From Clarkia xantiana subsp. parviflora (lineage: Eukaryota; Streptophyta; Magnoliopsida; Myrtales; Onagraceae), in assembly GCA_036873135.1 (NCBI GenBank), contig JAPTYO010000004.1, forward strand, positions 39,713,105 through 39,777,104: a DNA stretch of 64,000 bases, given 5' to 3'. The first letter of the stretch is position 1; every line of letters starts with the position of its first letter. A model generated the notes under the pieces. That model made no database searches, was not told the DNA's origin, and saw only the letters and a program-made list of their open reading frames with translations. Positions 11,760 through 22,398 of the stretch are shown here, in pieces. A program made the translations under genes and the position numbers.

Positions 11760-12490
11760 TCGAGTACCTTTTATGATGAGAGGACTTTGCCCCTCTGCAA
11801 TCAAGGAGTCAGTAGGGACTGATCTCCTTCGTAGAGAGTTGGAGTCAGTATTATGACTTATCTCCTATGTAAAGGCGACTTTCGGAAGTCAGGGGAGGGA
11901 GTCAGTGTTATGACTGATCTCTTGATCGCCACCGATTGTAGGAAGTCGATGAGTCAGTTATGACTGCTCATTTGTAGAAAGTTGAAGGAGTCAGTATTAT
12001 GATTAATCTCCTGTGTAGAGGCGACTTTCGGAAGTCGGGGGGAGGGAGTCAGTGTTATGACTGATCTCTTGATCGCCACCGACTGTAGGAAGTCGAATAG
12101 TCAGTTATGACTACTCCTTTGTAGAAAGTTGAAGGAGTCAGTATTATGACTAATCTCCTGATTGCCACCGACCGTAGGAAGTCGAGGAGTCAGTTATGAC
12201 TGCTCCTTTGTAGAAAGTTGAAGGAGTCAGTATTATGACTAATCTCCTGTGTAGAGACGACTTTCAGAAGTCGGGGGAGGGAGTCAGTGTTATGACTGAT
12301 CTCTTGATCGCCACCGATTGTAGGAAGTCGAGGAGTCTGTTATGACTGCTCCTTTGTAGATAGTTGAAGGAGCCAGTATTATGACTGATCTCCTATGTAG
12401 AGGCGACTTTCGGCAGTCGGGGGAGGGAGTCAGTGTTATGACTGATCTCTTTATCGCTACCTATTGCCGGAAGTCGAGGAATCCTGTTCC
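11760..12490. repeat. Tandem-repeat array in the gypsy 1 3' UTR
   Basis: Complex tandem array built from GGAGTCAGTRTTATGACT, GATCGCCACCGA and GTAGGAAGTCGA words, repeated with spacings of roughly 45, 90 and 140 bp. It lies between integrase and PPT, where gypsy 2 and gypsy 3 also carry arrays of unrelated sequence. Confidence 0.85.
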
Positions 12491-12559
12491 ATGCACATTA
12501 GGAGGAAAGAAATTACATCTTTATTTATTTCATTGTATTCAAGATACATAAAAAATGAT

Positions 12560-13650
12560 CTTTCTAAATATAGAATTTCTTCAAGTGCTCCGCGTTAAAA
12601 GTTCTGTTGAGGCGTTGCCCCTGCGGATCCTCCCGACTTGTAAGCGTTGGCTGATGATTGTGTAGGGACCTTCCCACTTTGGGACCATCTATCCCCTTTG
12701 ATCAGCTGTTATGAATTCATTTCTTCGTAGGACTTTTTCCCCTAGAAAGAACTGGCGTCGTCCCACTTTTCGATTAAAATATATAGCGGTGGCGAGCTTC
12801 ATTCTCCCCTGGACTTCTTCAGATGCCCATATTCTCTCGTCGGCTAGATCTAGATCGATCCTCCTTTGTTCGTCGTTTTGGTCGACTTCGTATGCAGCGA
12901 CTCTTTGGGAGATATTGACTACTTCAATAGGTGAGACGGCCTCTGATCCATAAACCATGCTAAAGGGCGTCTCACCCGTGGCTCTCTTGGGTGAGGTTCT
13001 GAGTGCCCATAGTAGTTGCTCTAACTCTTCAACCAATTTCCCTTTCAGAGAGGTCGTTCTCTTCTTTAATCCGTTAAAGATCGTTTTATTGGCTGCTTGT
13101 CCATTCGTTTGTGCATGATGAACAAAACCAAATCGATGGTTAATCGACATTTCTTCACAGAATTCGGCGAGCTCATCGTTGGTGAACCGAGGACCATTGT
13201 CGCTGATGAGGATCTTAGGGACTCCATATGGACATATGATTTGCTCTCGTATTATTTTAATCATTTGAAAAGTAGTCGTAGAGGCCAGAGCTTTGGTCTC
13301 TATCCACTTGGAGAAATAGTCGATGGCGACTACAATATGTGTGCGTTGACCTGTGAATTGAGGTAGAGGACCAATAAGATCAATTCCCCATTGTGCGAAA
13401 GGCCAGACACTCATCATGGGAGTAAGATCCGCCGGCGGCCTTACGATTCTAAGGGCATAAACTTGACAGGCAGGGCAGGCTTGTAATAACGTTGTCGCCT
13501 CTTTATGCACCGTCGGCCAATAGAATCCCTGTCGTAAGGCTTTCAATACCAAGGTCTTGGCTCCTTCGTGACATCCCGCATCACCTCCATGTAAGTCTTT
13601 CATTATCCTTTATGTTTGAGGGGCGGCTATGCATCAGAGATAAGGGATGG
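12560..13650 (-). pseudogene. Gypsy 1 integrase, catalytic Glu lost
   Basis: Integrase of a Tat-like gypsy element, which would join retrotransposon cDNA to the chromosome. The uninterrupted part is 13603-12689 (304 codons). It shows the HHCC zinc-finger region (HGGDAGCHEGA...CPAC), the first catalytic Asp (GIDLIGPLP), and the second Asp (SDNGPRF). In place of the expected GQVExAN with the third acidic residue it reads QTNGQAANKT, a two-codon deletion removing the DDE glutamate. The C-terminal GPY/F region continues in broken frame toward 12560. Stops precede it near 13610-13770. It is inactive as it stands. Confidence 0.92.
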
Positions 13651-14280
13651 AGTATCATCTTTTGTAGAGATATCCGTCCAAGATTACAAAACGCCCTGTC
13701 GCCCTTTGAATTTTGGTTGCTTCTAGAGGATCTTCGGGAAGAGTCCCTTTTTCCATATAATTCTGGATGAGAGTAACTCATGAGTCGGAAGCTTGAATGT
13801 TGAGGACTTCATTTCCGGCTTCCATGGCTGAATAAAGAGAACTTTCAATGAAGTGCACCGCTACTGGTGGGGTGTTTCCCCAGGCGAGTTTGCTGAGGGC
13901 GTCTGCTTCTTGATTCTCATTGCGAGGAATAGCCTCTATTCGAAAATGGGGGCATGTCTTGGATGAGTCTTCGTACCTCTCCTGCATTTTTTTTTTCATG
14001 TTTTCCCCTTTGGTGACATAGGACACATTCGTCTGATTAACAATCAACTCGGAGTCGCATCTTACCCTTAGGTTGGTAATTCCCATACCTTTGGCTATTC
14101 GAAGACCGGTGAGTAAGGCTTCATACTCGGCTTCATACTCGGCTTCATTATTGGTTGCTCAAAACGTTAAAGCCAAGGCGTAGCGGAGTGACTTCCCATC
14201 ATGTGGTGTTAATACCAAACCTGCCCCACACCCTAAGGCAGAGGACGATCCATCAGTGTACAACGACCATGGCATGGTAT
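13651..14280 (-). pseudogene. Gypsy 1 second (archaeal-type) RNase H domain
   Basis: Second RNase H domain downstream of the native one. Motifs: LYTDGSSS (catalytic Asp, about 14270), NNEAEYEA (catalytic Glu, about 14145), VRCDSEL and NQEADALSKLA. The frame is broken by a TGA just before ATNNEAEYE, and a 12-bp duplication gives EAEYEAEYEA. An additional RNase H between RT-RNase H and integrase is a known hallmark of the plant Tat/Ogre lineage. Confidence 0.85.
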
Positions 14281-15670
14281 CATTGGCTGTACTTTCTGGT
14301 GTAGCTTTGACATGCTCTTCTTGCGGGAGAATAATGGGTTTAGCATCTGGTGTTATCATATTCTCGGCTATGAAGTCGGCCAATGCTTGGCCCTTGATCG
14401 CCTTTCGTAGCTCAAAGTGAATACGGAATTCACTTAGCTCTACTGCCCACTTAACCATTCGTCCTGATACGTCGGGCTTCTGTAGCAGTTGCTTTAGAGG
14501 TTGGTTGGTGAGCACCGTGATTTCGTGGGCATGGAAGTAAGGTCGAAGTTTCCTGGCTGCTATCAACAGAGCATACAAGTATTTCTCGATCTCCATATAG
14601 TTAGCTTCAGCAACGCCAAAGAGTTTGCTGACGTAATATACTGGAATTTGGATGTTGCAAGTTTTCTTAATGAGGACTGAGCTCACCGCCGCTGAACTGA
14701 CACTTAAATATAGGAATAAGGGATCCTCTGGCAGAGGTTTGGCTAAGGCGGGAAGGGAGTGAAGATGTTTCTTCAATTGTTGGAAGGCCTCCTCACATTC
14801 TGGCGTCCATTCGAACTTCTTGATGGCCCTTAGGATTTTAAAGAAAGGAAGGGACTTGTCCCCCAATATTGCCAGGAATCTTCCAAACGAGGCGAGTCTT
14901 CCATTGATACTTTGCACCACCCTATGGTAGGTAGGCGAGGACATTTCCTCTATGGCTGTCACCTTCTCGGGGTTAGCTTCGATTCTTCTTCGGCTGACCA
15001 TAAAGCCCAATAACTTTCCCGACTGAACTCCAAAAGCACACTTAGTAGGATTCAACCTTACTTGATGAAGTCTCATGCATGCGAAGGCCTCCTCCAAATC
15101 TTGGACGTGACCCTGCCCTCCTTTGGTCTTGACCAACATGTCGTCCACATATGCTTCCATGTTTCTTCCTATCATGTGTTTGAAGAGCTTGTTCACCATG
15201 CGTTGATAAGTAGCTCCCGCATTTATCAAACCAAAATGCATGACTTTATAGTGATAGATATCACAATCGGCGTAGAAGGCGGTATGGGCCTCGTCCTTGG
15301 GATGCATCCGTATTTGGTTATACCCGGAGTATGCGTCCATGAAGCTCAGGAGTTCATGTCTGGATGTGGCATCGACCAGCTGATCGATTCTTGGAAGAGG
15401 ATATGAGTCTTTTGGGCAGGCCTTGTTAAGATCTCGAAAATCCACACACATCCTCCACCCCTTGTTAAATTTTCTCACCAAAATTGGATTGGCGACCCAG
15501 GTCTGGAATCGTATCTCCTTAACAAAACCAGCATTAACTAGCTTTCCCACTTCCTGGCGAATTGCTGCCTTCTTCTCTGCCCCCATAGATCTTCTTTCCT
15601 GAGCAATGGGCTTTACGACAGGATCTATTCTCAACTCGTGGGAGATGATTTCCGGGCTTATCCTTGGCAT
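14159..15670 (-). pseudogene. Gypsy 1 reverse transcriptase and native RNase H
   Basis: A 503-codon uninterrupted stretch encoding RT followed by the native RNase H. RT motifs: FMDAYSGYNQI, the active-site box AYVDDM (about 15138-15152) and LGFMVSRRRIE. RNase H follows (LFLYLSVSSAAVSSVLI to KGQALADFIAE). A TAA stop separates this frame from the upstream gag-PR frame, at the end of GAALPP (about 15735), and a TGA ends it at about 14156. Otherwise the domain looks complete, so a single stop at each end disables the polyprotein. Confidence 0.93.
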
Positions 15671-15736
15671 GTCGCTGGGTTCCCAAGCAAATAACTCCTT
15701 GTATTCCCTTAAGAGGGCGATTATCCTCTTGGCTAA

Positions 15737-16843
15737 TTATGGGGGGAGAGCAGCTCCAATCTTGACCTTTCTCTCCTCTCCTTCCAATGCGACTTCTATC
15801 AATTCTTCCATAGGGGCAGGTCGTCCTCCTTCTTCTCGAGGATCCTCATCTGTGATGATAGAGAGGGTTTCTTTCTGGTTATTTCTCCGGAGTAAGTTAG
15901 CATAACATTGACGAGATGCCTCTTGGTCGCCCCATGCTTCTCCTATTCCGTGATGAGTGGGAAACCTCATGACTTGATGGGCAGTGGAAGGGACAATGTA
16001 ACTGGAATTGAGAGTTGCCCTTCCTAATATGGCGTTGTAGGTGTTGATCTGGTCGACGGCCACAAAGCGTACATTTAAATGCAAGGCTTTCCATCCTTGA
16101 CCCAAGATCACAGGGAGTTGTATTGCCCCCAGGGGGTAAGTTGTTCTCCCTGCAAATCCTACCAATGGGGAAGACATTTTTTGAAGATCTCCTTCTTTGT
16201 ACCCCATTGCGGTGATGGTCTCAAAGGTGATTACGTCAGTAGAGCTTCCTCCATCGACCAGTGTTCTTTTAACCTCGAAATTATCTATTTGAGCTGTAAT
16301 TACGAGGGCTTCTTCCTGGAATAGTGTTTGTCTCGACAAGTCCTCCATAGAGAAGGTAACTATCATGGGTTCAAGCTCCCTTGATCTCTTGCGAGTATCT
16401 GTTAAGGAGATGTCTTGAGCCGCATAGGTGTCTCGGGCTGTGCTCGACTCTCCTCCAGCGGCGAATCCTCCTGACAAAACATTGATGTTGTTGTCTGGAG
16501 GGGATCTCCATTCTCGACCCTCGTAGGCTCGACGTTGGTGGTGTCGTTGAATTTCTCTTTGCATGAATTCTAATTCCCTCCTCACCAGGAGGCAATCTTC
16601 CATGTTGTGCCCCTCTTCTTGGTGACTTTCACAGTAGGGGTGGGAACGACGAGTACCTTCTGTTTCTAGAAGTGCTTCCATCCTATGTCGAGTTCCCTGA
16701 AATTCTTCCGACGAAACCCCTCGTATAGATGAGTTCTCGCCTCGATTTCTTGATGACCTTTGCGGACGATGGTGATTCATCCGGGCTTGCTCTGCTCCTA
16801 CATGGATAGTCGCCCGTTGAATCAACTCTTCCAAACATCCCAC
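15737..16843 (-). pseudogene. Gypsy 1 gag C-terminus and aspartic protease
   Basis: A 368-codon stretch. The N-terminal half has a zinc-knuckle-like Cys/His group typical of Tat gag (YCESHQEEGHNMEDC), then a linker with GGFAAGGESS, and then the retropepsin. The protease active site reads LVDGGSS, where DSGSS or DTGSS is normal (gypsy 2 and gypsy 3 have DSGSS). It ends at PAPMEEL...KVKIGAALPP before an in-frame TAA, after which the RT frame resumes. Loss of most of gag upstream makes it non-functional. Confidence 0.88.
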
Positions 16844-16847
16844 TGGT

Positions 16848-17070
16848 TCAGTGTATTGAGTGATGGCTAATGATCGGGACCGGGTCCCAAACCTCCAAAG
16901 AACATTTGGATGGCTTCTCTTTCTGAGAGTTCACCTCCGGTATATTCTCCTTAAAATCGCCTGAAGTAATTCTCCAAGGTTTTATTTGACCCCTGGAATA
17001 TACTCTCAGCTCTACGCGTTTGGTTCTGCCTCGCTCGACTCCTTGGTGGTGCCATGACTTTTCGATCCTG
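16848..17070 (-). pseudogene. Gypsy 1 gag N-terminal remnant
   Basis: Short frame directly downstream of the PBS on the minus strand, containing fragments of gag such as YSRG and RITSGDF in shifted frames. Only about 220 bp separate the PBS from the gag C-terminus, so most of gag is deleted. Confidence 0.5.
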
Positions 17071-17073
17071 TTT

Positions 17074-17089
17074 CCCACAGACGACGCCA
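17074..17089 (-). promoter_or_regulatory. Primer-binding site of gypsy 1
   Basis: Minus strand TGGCGTCGTCTGTGGG lies 2 bp from the 5' LTR end. It matches the gypsy 2 PBS (TGGCGCCGTCTGCGGG) at 14 of 16 positions. The tRNA used is not assigned. Confidence 0.75.
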
Positions 17090-17091
17090 AA

Positions 17092-17705
17092 TGTTGGGAT
17101 CAAAATGACGTGGCCTTGGAACTTCGAGTAGTGGACTTCTAAGTCTCACCGGAGGCTAGCTCACTCAGGTATCTTTCTTGGTCGTGTGGACACTTAGTTT
17201 CCTTTGGTGGCTTTATGCTAGGCGATGACCTGAAAAGAGGTGGGGATGGCCCCTGATTCCACTCCGAAGCTTAAGTCAGTAATGGATATCGAGAGAATAA
17301 TATATAGTAATTGATAGATCTTAGGCCTTAAATAATGAAAGTGAGCCCCTATTTATAGGGAAAATGTTACCGACTTTTTCAAGGAAGCGGCTACTATGCC
17401 TTGATTGGATGTTTAATGGCGGTGGCTGCCTTCACTTGATTGGTTGAGAAAGACGGTGCGAAAATCAGTTGGTTACCAGCAGGTTGCTAGCTGGTGCCAC
17501 TTTCTTCAGAGGAAGGTTTTCGTGGTATAGAGGGCGGCGAGCAGGAGGGAAGGTTTCCCCTAAGTAGTAAGGAAGCTTTAATCCTCGACTTAACTTATAC
17601 TTCAACAAAAGGGAGCCTTGAATGAGTGGTCGATCATACGTTCTTTTGAGAACTCGACATTTACTCTGTAGATTTGTATTAGGCTGCCTCGAATCATTTC
17701 CAACA
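17092..17705 (-). repeat. 5' LTR of gypsy 1, internally deleted
   Basis: 614 bp, same ends as the 876-bp LTR at 10829. The portion carrying the GAGCAGGTCGCC repeats and the following approximately 260 bp is missing around 17545-17640. The TATA-like CTATAAATAG (minus strand, about 17347-17356) is kept. Confidence 0.9.
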
Positions 17706-17719
17706 ATCAGTTTCATAGA

Positions 17720-17885
17720 AGTATACTAAACGTTCTTAGGCCGGTTCCATCTGTTGTTTCTGTAAAATTTGACGGATTGAACAATTTTCCATTCCCATGG
17801 TCACTAGCGGGGGGAATGAACACTTAACCTCTAGTTAAGGAATGAGGCGTTGAACCACCACACCATTGTTACATGGTTGACGGAT
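17720..17885 (-). mobile_element. Possible tRNA-derived SINE fragment
   Basis: On the minus strand about 17865-17810 reads TGGTGGTTCAACGCC followed by AGGTTAAGTGTTCATTCCCCC, resembling the A and B boxes of a tRNA-derived SINE promoter at about the right spacing. Ends and target duplication were not found. It could instead be a chance match. Confidence 0.35.
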
Positions 17886-18079
17886 TTCAGTCTAATGACT
17901 ATAAAATTCAACAAGAATATTTAAAGAAGAGTGCAGTAGAAGTAGTGCCCTTGTTAGCAACAACAATAGCTTTTACATGGTCAAAACAGAATCGATAATT
18001 TTTATTGATGCTGGTGCAGTGGAAGTAGAGCCCTTGTTATCCTTGTTTTTCAACGGAGCCATGAATTATTGACGTGATT

Positions 18080-18720
18080 CTCGCAGACGGTGTAAAATTT
18101 TGGACCTTTAAGTATGACTTCTGTGTCGGCTTCTTGGTCGGTATTGGTGAGTTCGTGACTTCTTATTCTTATTTGGTTCTTCTTTCTTCCTGGGTCGGGC
18201 CATAAGAGAGAAAGTGTAGGTTGCACCCTACGATTCCACTATGAAGCTTAAATTAGTATAGTATTTGTGAGTAATGAGAATCTTAATAAATGAACATGTA
18301 GAGCTTACTATTGATATTTATGTTTTACTGCCTTTGTAGCATATCATTTCTTGTTATAGAGGGTTTTCCAAATGGCGGTGGCTGGCTGCCTTCTCATTGG
18401 TTGATGAAGTCAGTTCTGGTTAGTCAGCTGGTTATAAGTAGGATATCACCTCATGTTAACTTACTGATGAGAGTTTCTCTGATGGCGGTAGTTAGTAGGT
18501 CGTCGCCTCATTCGCATATTTACTTACTAGGGGGATTTCTATGATAACAGAAGTAAGCATGTCGCCACCTCATGTTTACTTACTGTGAGTGATTTATCTA
18601 ATGACATTATCAAACAGGCTGTCACCTGTCCTGTTAATATTGACGTCGACTACTTCCGATATAGCTCCGTTTGAGTAGGCTAAATGAAAGAAAAGGCGTC
18701 AACTTAGTGTTGATGGTGGT
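18080..18720. repeat. Degenerate gypsy-type LTR remnant
   Basis: Contains words shared with the gypsy 1 LTRs in the same order (GATTCCACTATGAAGCTTAA, GAATCTTA, GGCGGTGGCTGCCTTC) but strongly diverged; 23275-23530 is another such remnant. Probably an old solo LTR. A local tandem of GTCGCCTCAT..TTTACTTACT occurs at about 18440-18580. Confidence 0.5.
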
Positions 18721-18749
18721 CGACTTTGTTCTTTTTGTAGTAGATCTAA

Positions 18750-20817
18750 GAGCACTTTCAATGGTAGTTTCTAGTTTCATATTTTAAATTTGTCATTTTG
18801 TGAGTTCCTAATTTCTAGTTCCACTTACTGTTGGTTCCTACTTGTAATGATTAAATAGGAACTTTGCATTCCAATGGGAGTTCCTAGTTCCAAAATGTGA
18901 GTTCCTAGTTCCTAAATTTGTCACTGGACGCTGACTAGGCGCCACTAGGCGTGAATAGGATAACTAATATTACCGTTTTGTCATTATCAAGTGAATAGTG
19001 AAGTAGGACAGTTCCTACTAGTAGGAACTCCCACGTTACTGTTCATGTCGGTTCCTACTCTTTAATATTATTTTATTAAATTGTTTTAATTTTATTTTTG
19101 ATTATATATATATATATATATATATATTATTATGCTACGCTAAGTCGGACAATGACACGAGTCGTAATAGGTTGTTTTTAATATTAAATAAGTTAAATAA
19201 TGACACAAACCAAAATTACTACTTTTTAACTTCGAATCAATTTCAGAGTTTCCAAACTCAATTTGTTTATATTTTACCATGTAACATAACCGTCAATTCT
19301 AAATTTTGAAAAATTATGTAGATTTCCATATTATTAAACGTGAAATATTTATTTGATTAATTTTTATTATTATTGTAATGCATATATATTTATATATAAT
19401 CTACTTTATATTATTTATATTATTATTCTATAAAAGGAATATATATTTTTATTATGATACATTATATAAAAATAATATTTTTTGGATGATATACAATATT
19501 TTTTTATATATATATTAAAATCACTAGTAAAAACACATGAGGGCTTCCCCTTTAACCGATTTACTAATATGTATCTAATTTAATATACACAAAGGTGATT
19601 CGCCTACGACGATGAATCAAGACATGTCAATCGATGAATAACAGTTATACACCGATATGATGAAATAATATTGATTCAATTAATTTTAATTAATCGTTAT
19701 CAATCATCATGCCCGCTGAGTAAAGACTGCACATATTAGTAATATTACAATAGTAAAGTAGCGTATTTGAAAAGATTCAACACTTCTAAAGTTATATTTG
19801 ATTCTTCCATACTGAATTATCAAATTACACTGGCAAAACAAGATTTAAAACGATTTGGTCGAACATTTATGGCAATTAGTAATGTGTGTGACAATTATAT
19901 GTAGTCTCATATATATATATATATATGTTAATTTTTATTTTATTGGCAACTTTAGTGTATTGTTTTTATTTTTTTGTAATGTAATTTTTAAAAACTTATA
20001 TGCTCATTTTTACTTTTATACAATTTTTAAATACCAAAATAATTGTAATAACTTTTAAATGTATAGTACGTAAATAACTGAACTAACCTAACCTAACGAC
20101 GCCGACTTTCAAATTTTGGTATAATTAACAACACTCGTCTGTCAAAGTTGGAACCCAAATATTTGATCTAAAATTGAAACTTTGACAAATTCATAAAAAA
20201 TATAAAATTTCGTTAAACAATCAATTACTTTTTTATGATTTTGTTCATATTTTTTCCAAGTTTATTTTAATTAATTCAGTCTAACATTTGAATCTTATTC
20301 ATTGGGTTGTTCATGTCCGTATCTTAAAAAATATGAATATTTAATTTATACATAATGCTTAAAAAAATTTGGTTGAACATCTATTGGATTTTAATATGCA
20401 TGTGCTAATTCTATGTTGTCTCAAATATGTGTATATATATATATATAATATGCTCATTTTTTATTTGACAAATTTAACATATTATTTGTATATTTCTGTA
20501 ATATGATTTTTAAATTATGACAATCATATTTAACAAAATTACGTGCTTATTTATATATTATGTTCGTAACTTTTTATATAATTATTTAAATACCAAATTA
20601 TAAATATTTAATTTATCTGTAGAGTTTTTTGTACAAAAATTTATATTGTGAGTATATAATTATGTGGGTCCCAATTTGGAAGTGGAACTAAGTCTCCACC
20701 ACTGGAGAGAGTTCCTATTTTATTGTAGTATTTACTGTAGCAGTTCCCACTTTGATGAGTTGACAGTGACGTGACGGATTAGGTGGAGGAACTAAGAACT
20801 CACCATTGGAAGTGCTC
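18750..20817. mobile_element. Harbinger-like non-coding element, 2.07 kb, TSD TAA
   Basis: Terminal inverted repeats GAGCACTTTCAATGGT (18750) and its near-complement ending GTGCTC (20817) are flanked by TAA on both sides (18747-18749 and 20818-20820), the target preference of PIF/Harbinger elements. Sub-terminal GTTCCTA/TAGGAAC words recur near both ends (18780-19060 and 20670-20800). The interior is extremely AT rich with (TA)n runs and no transposase, so it is non-autonomous and probably contains other AT-rich insertions. Confidence 0.75.
19090..20640. other. AT-rich interior of the Harbinger-like element
   Basis: Long AT-rich stretch with (TA)n microsatellites at about 19104-19128 and 19908-19926 and no coding potential. 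CACTAGTAAAAACACATGA at about 19521 resembles a CACTA-type terminus, but no partner end was found. Confidence 0.5.
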
Positions 20818-20820
20818 TAA

Positions 20821-21779
20821 CAATAATGACAACTACAAACAGAGAAGTAAAGAAATATTTGACAGAATTAGCAAATTGACTAGAAACAAAACCTGAATTA
20901 ATTTTTTAAAAAAAAAATTCAATAATGATTTTGTATGATTACCCAAATATGATATAGAAATTTAGTAAATAACCTAAATAAAATGGTATAAGAGATAGAA
21001 TGGCCGGGCAGGTCGGGACAAAAGAGTTTTTGAGTAGGAGTCTGTCGGAGATTAGAAAAACAGTGGCATGCATGTTCGGACTCCGTGTTTACCACGAGAT
21101 GGTTTCCCATGATTTGAAAGAAGAAGAAGAAGAAGCAGTCGCCGCCGTGTAAAATAATAAAGTAAAAAAAGTGTAGAAAATTGAAATAAGGGAAGTTGGC
21201 TAGTCGTGCATTGCGGGGTCGGTGTCCCATTGTCCACCACCACCTCGTGTTTATTAATTTATTTAATACGTTAAATACAATGCAAGAAGATCTTGTCGAG
21301 ATAGATAAAATAAATAATAATGATGGATGGGGAGCAATTATCATCATTTTGTAATAAAGAAAGTAGTAGGAAATAATAATAATATCTGAGGGAGGGAGGA
21401 TTAATTAAAGAGTACGCAAAGTAGATATATAGATGGAGATAGGCAGGCATTAATTATTATTATGATTGGCGGGGCGGGACGGGATCCATCACCATCATCC
21501 ATCCTGGGTGGTGGGGCAATGCAATATTTAGAATTAGATTAGTGCGCTCGTGGTTGACTTTCCAACACTCCATCACCAAAAGTAGTATTCTATTCTCATT
21601 TCTCTCGCTTTGGTCCAATCCATGTTTTTTTTTAATAATAATATAATAATAAAAAGCTTATTAAAATTCTTAGTTTAGAGGTTAGAATTTAGACTATTAA
21701 TACTTCTGCTGAACAATCTCAAAATTTATACAATGTTACGCTTTTTTAGTTAATTTTCGTTTTTTTATTAATATTCAAT
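20821..21779. other. Spacer
   Basis: Mixed AT-rich spacer with a GAA run (21118-21136) and a GGCGGGGCGGGACGGG stretch near 21468-21483. No supported gene; open frames here lack codon structure. Confidence 0.5.
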
Positions 21780-21787
21780 ACCTCAAG

Positions 21788-22367
21788 CAGTGTTATCAGA
21801 ACCAGACCGGATGCAGAACCGAATACGCGTTCGATTCCCGATTCGTCCGGTTCGAATCCGGTCTGACCGAAACTGACAAGAAAGACCACATAAATTCCGC
21901 AGAGTCGATCTTATAACAAGCCATAGCAGAGCAGACTTCCCCTTCCCTTCCCTCCCCTTCCACCCCACCCATCTGCAGCCTCCAAGACGCCGCTGCCACC
22001 GAGTCGACCTTTTCTGACGCTGCCGCCAAGTCGACCTTGTTCGACGACGCCGCCGAGTCATCTCCTTCCTATGTTTCTTCGTGTTCGTTAAAGGCAGTAT
22101 AAAGACAGAGGCCCCAAACAGAAAGATACTAGATGGCTTCCATGAGACTGGCCCCCAACAGAAAGATATGACACAAGCTCGTGGAAGCTTCACGGTTATG
22201 AGTAGGGATGGCAACGGGTCTCGGGGCCCCGCTGACCTGCGGGGCCCCGACCCGGTTTTGACCCGCCGACCCGCGGGTCACGGGTCGGGTCCGGGTCGGG
22301 TCGGGCTCGGGTCGGGGCGGGTCCGGGTCTAGAGACCCGGGGCCCCGTAGACCCGCCCCGAAATTCA

Positions 22368-22398
<31 letters not shown>

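Larger units (their letters stand above)
10829..17705 (-). mobile_element. Ty3/gypsy retrotransposon 1, Tat-like, degraded
   Basis: LTR retrotransposon read on the minus strand. 3' LTR 10829-11704, PPT 11705-11717, a tandem-repeat-rich 3' UTR, integrase, aRNase H, RT-RNase H and protease, a gag remnant, PBS 17074-17089 and 5' LTR 17092-17705. The 5' LTR has lost about 260 bp relative to the other, and the LTRs differ at many sites, so the insertion is not recent. Pol is broken by stops and the integrase catalytic Glu is missing. No antisense ORF is present, unlike gypsy 2 and gypsy 3. A clean target-site duplication is not evident (flanks ATCGA and ATCAG). Two RNase H domains in series place it in the Tat lineage. 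Confidence 0.92.

Noticed and set aside
10824..17710. Target-site duplication for gypsy 1
   Set aside because: Flanks ATCGA and ATCAG share only ATC, too little to call.
17820..17870. tRNA gene
   Set aside because: A- and B-box-like words are present but no cloverleaf with a paired acceptor stem can be drawn; kept only as a weak SINE candidate.
19521..19560. CACTA transposon end
   Set aside because: The CACTAGTAAAAACACATGA start is suggestive, but no inverted partner or 3-bp duplication was found.
20919..21347. 142-codon minus-strand open stretch
   Set aside because: Phe/Ile/His-rich composition with no domain, no splice context and an overlapping frame of equal quality.
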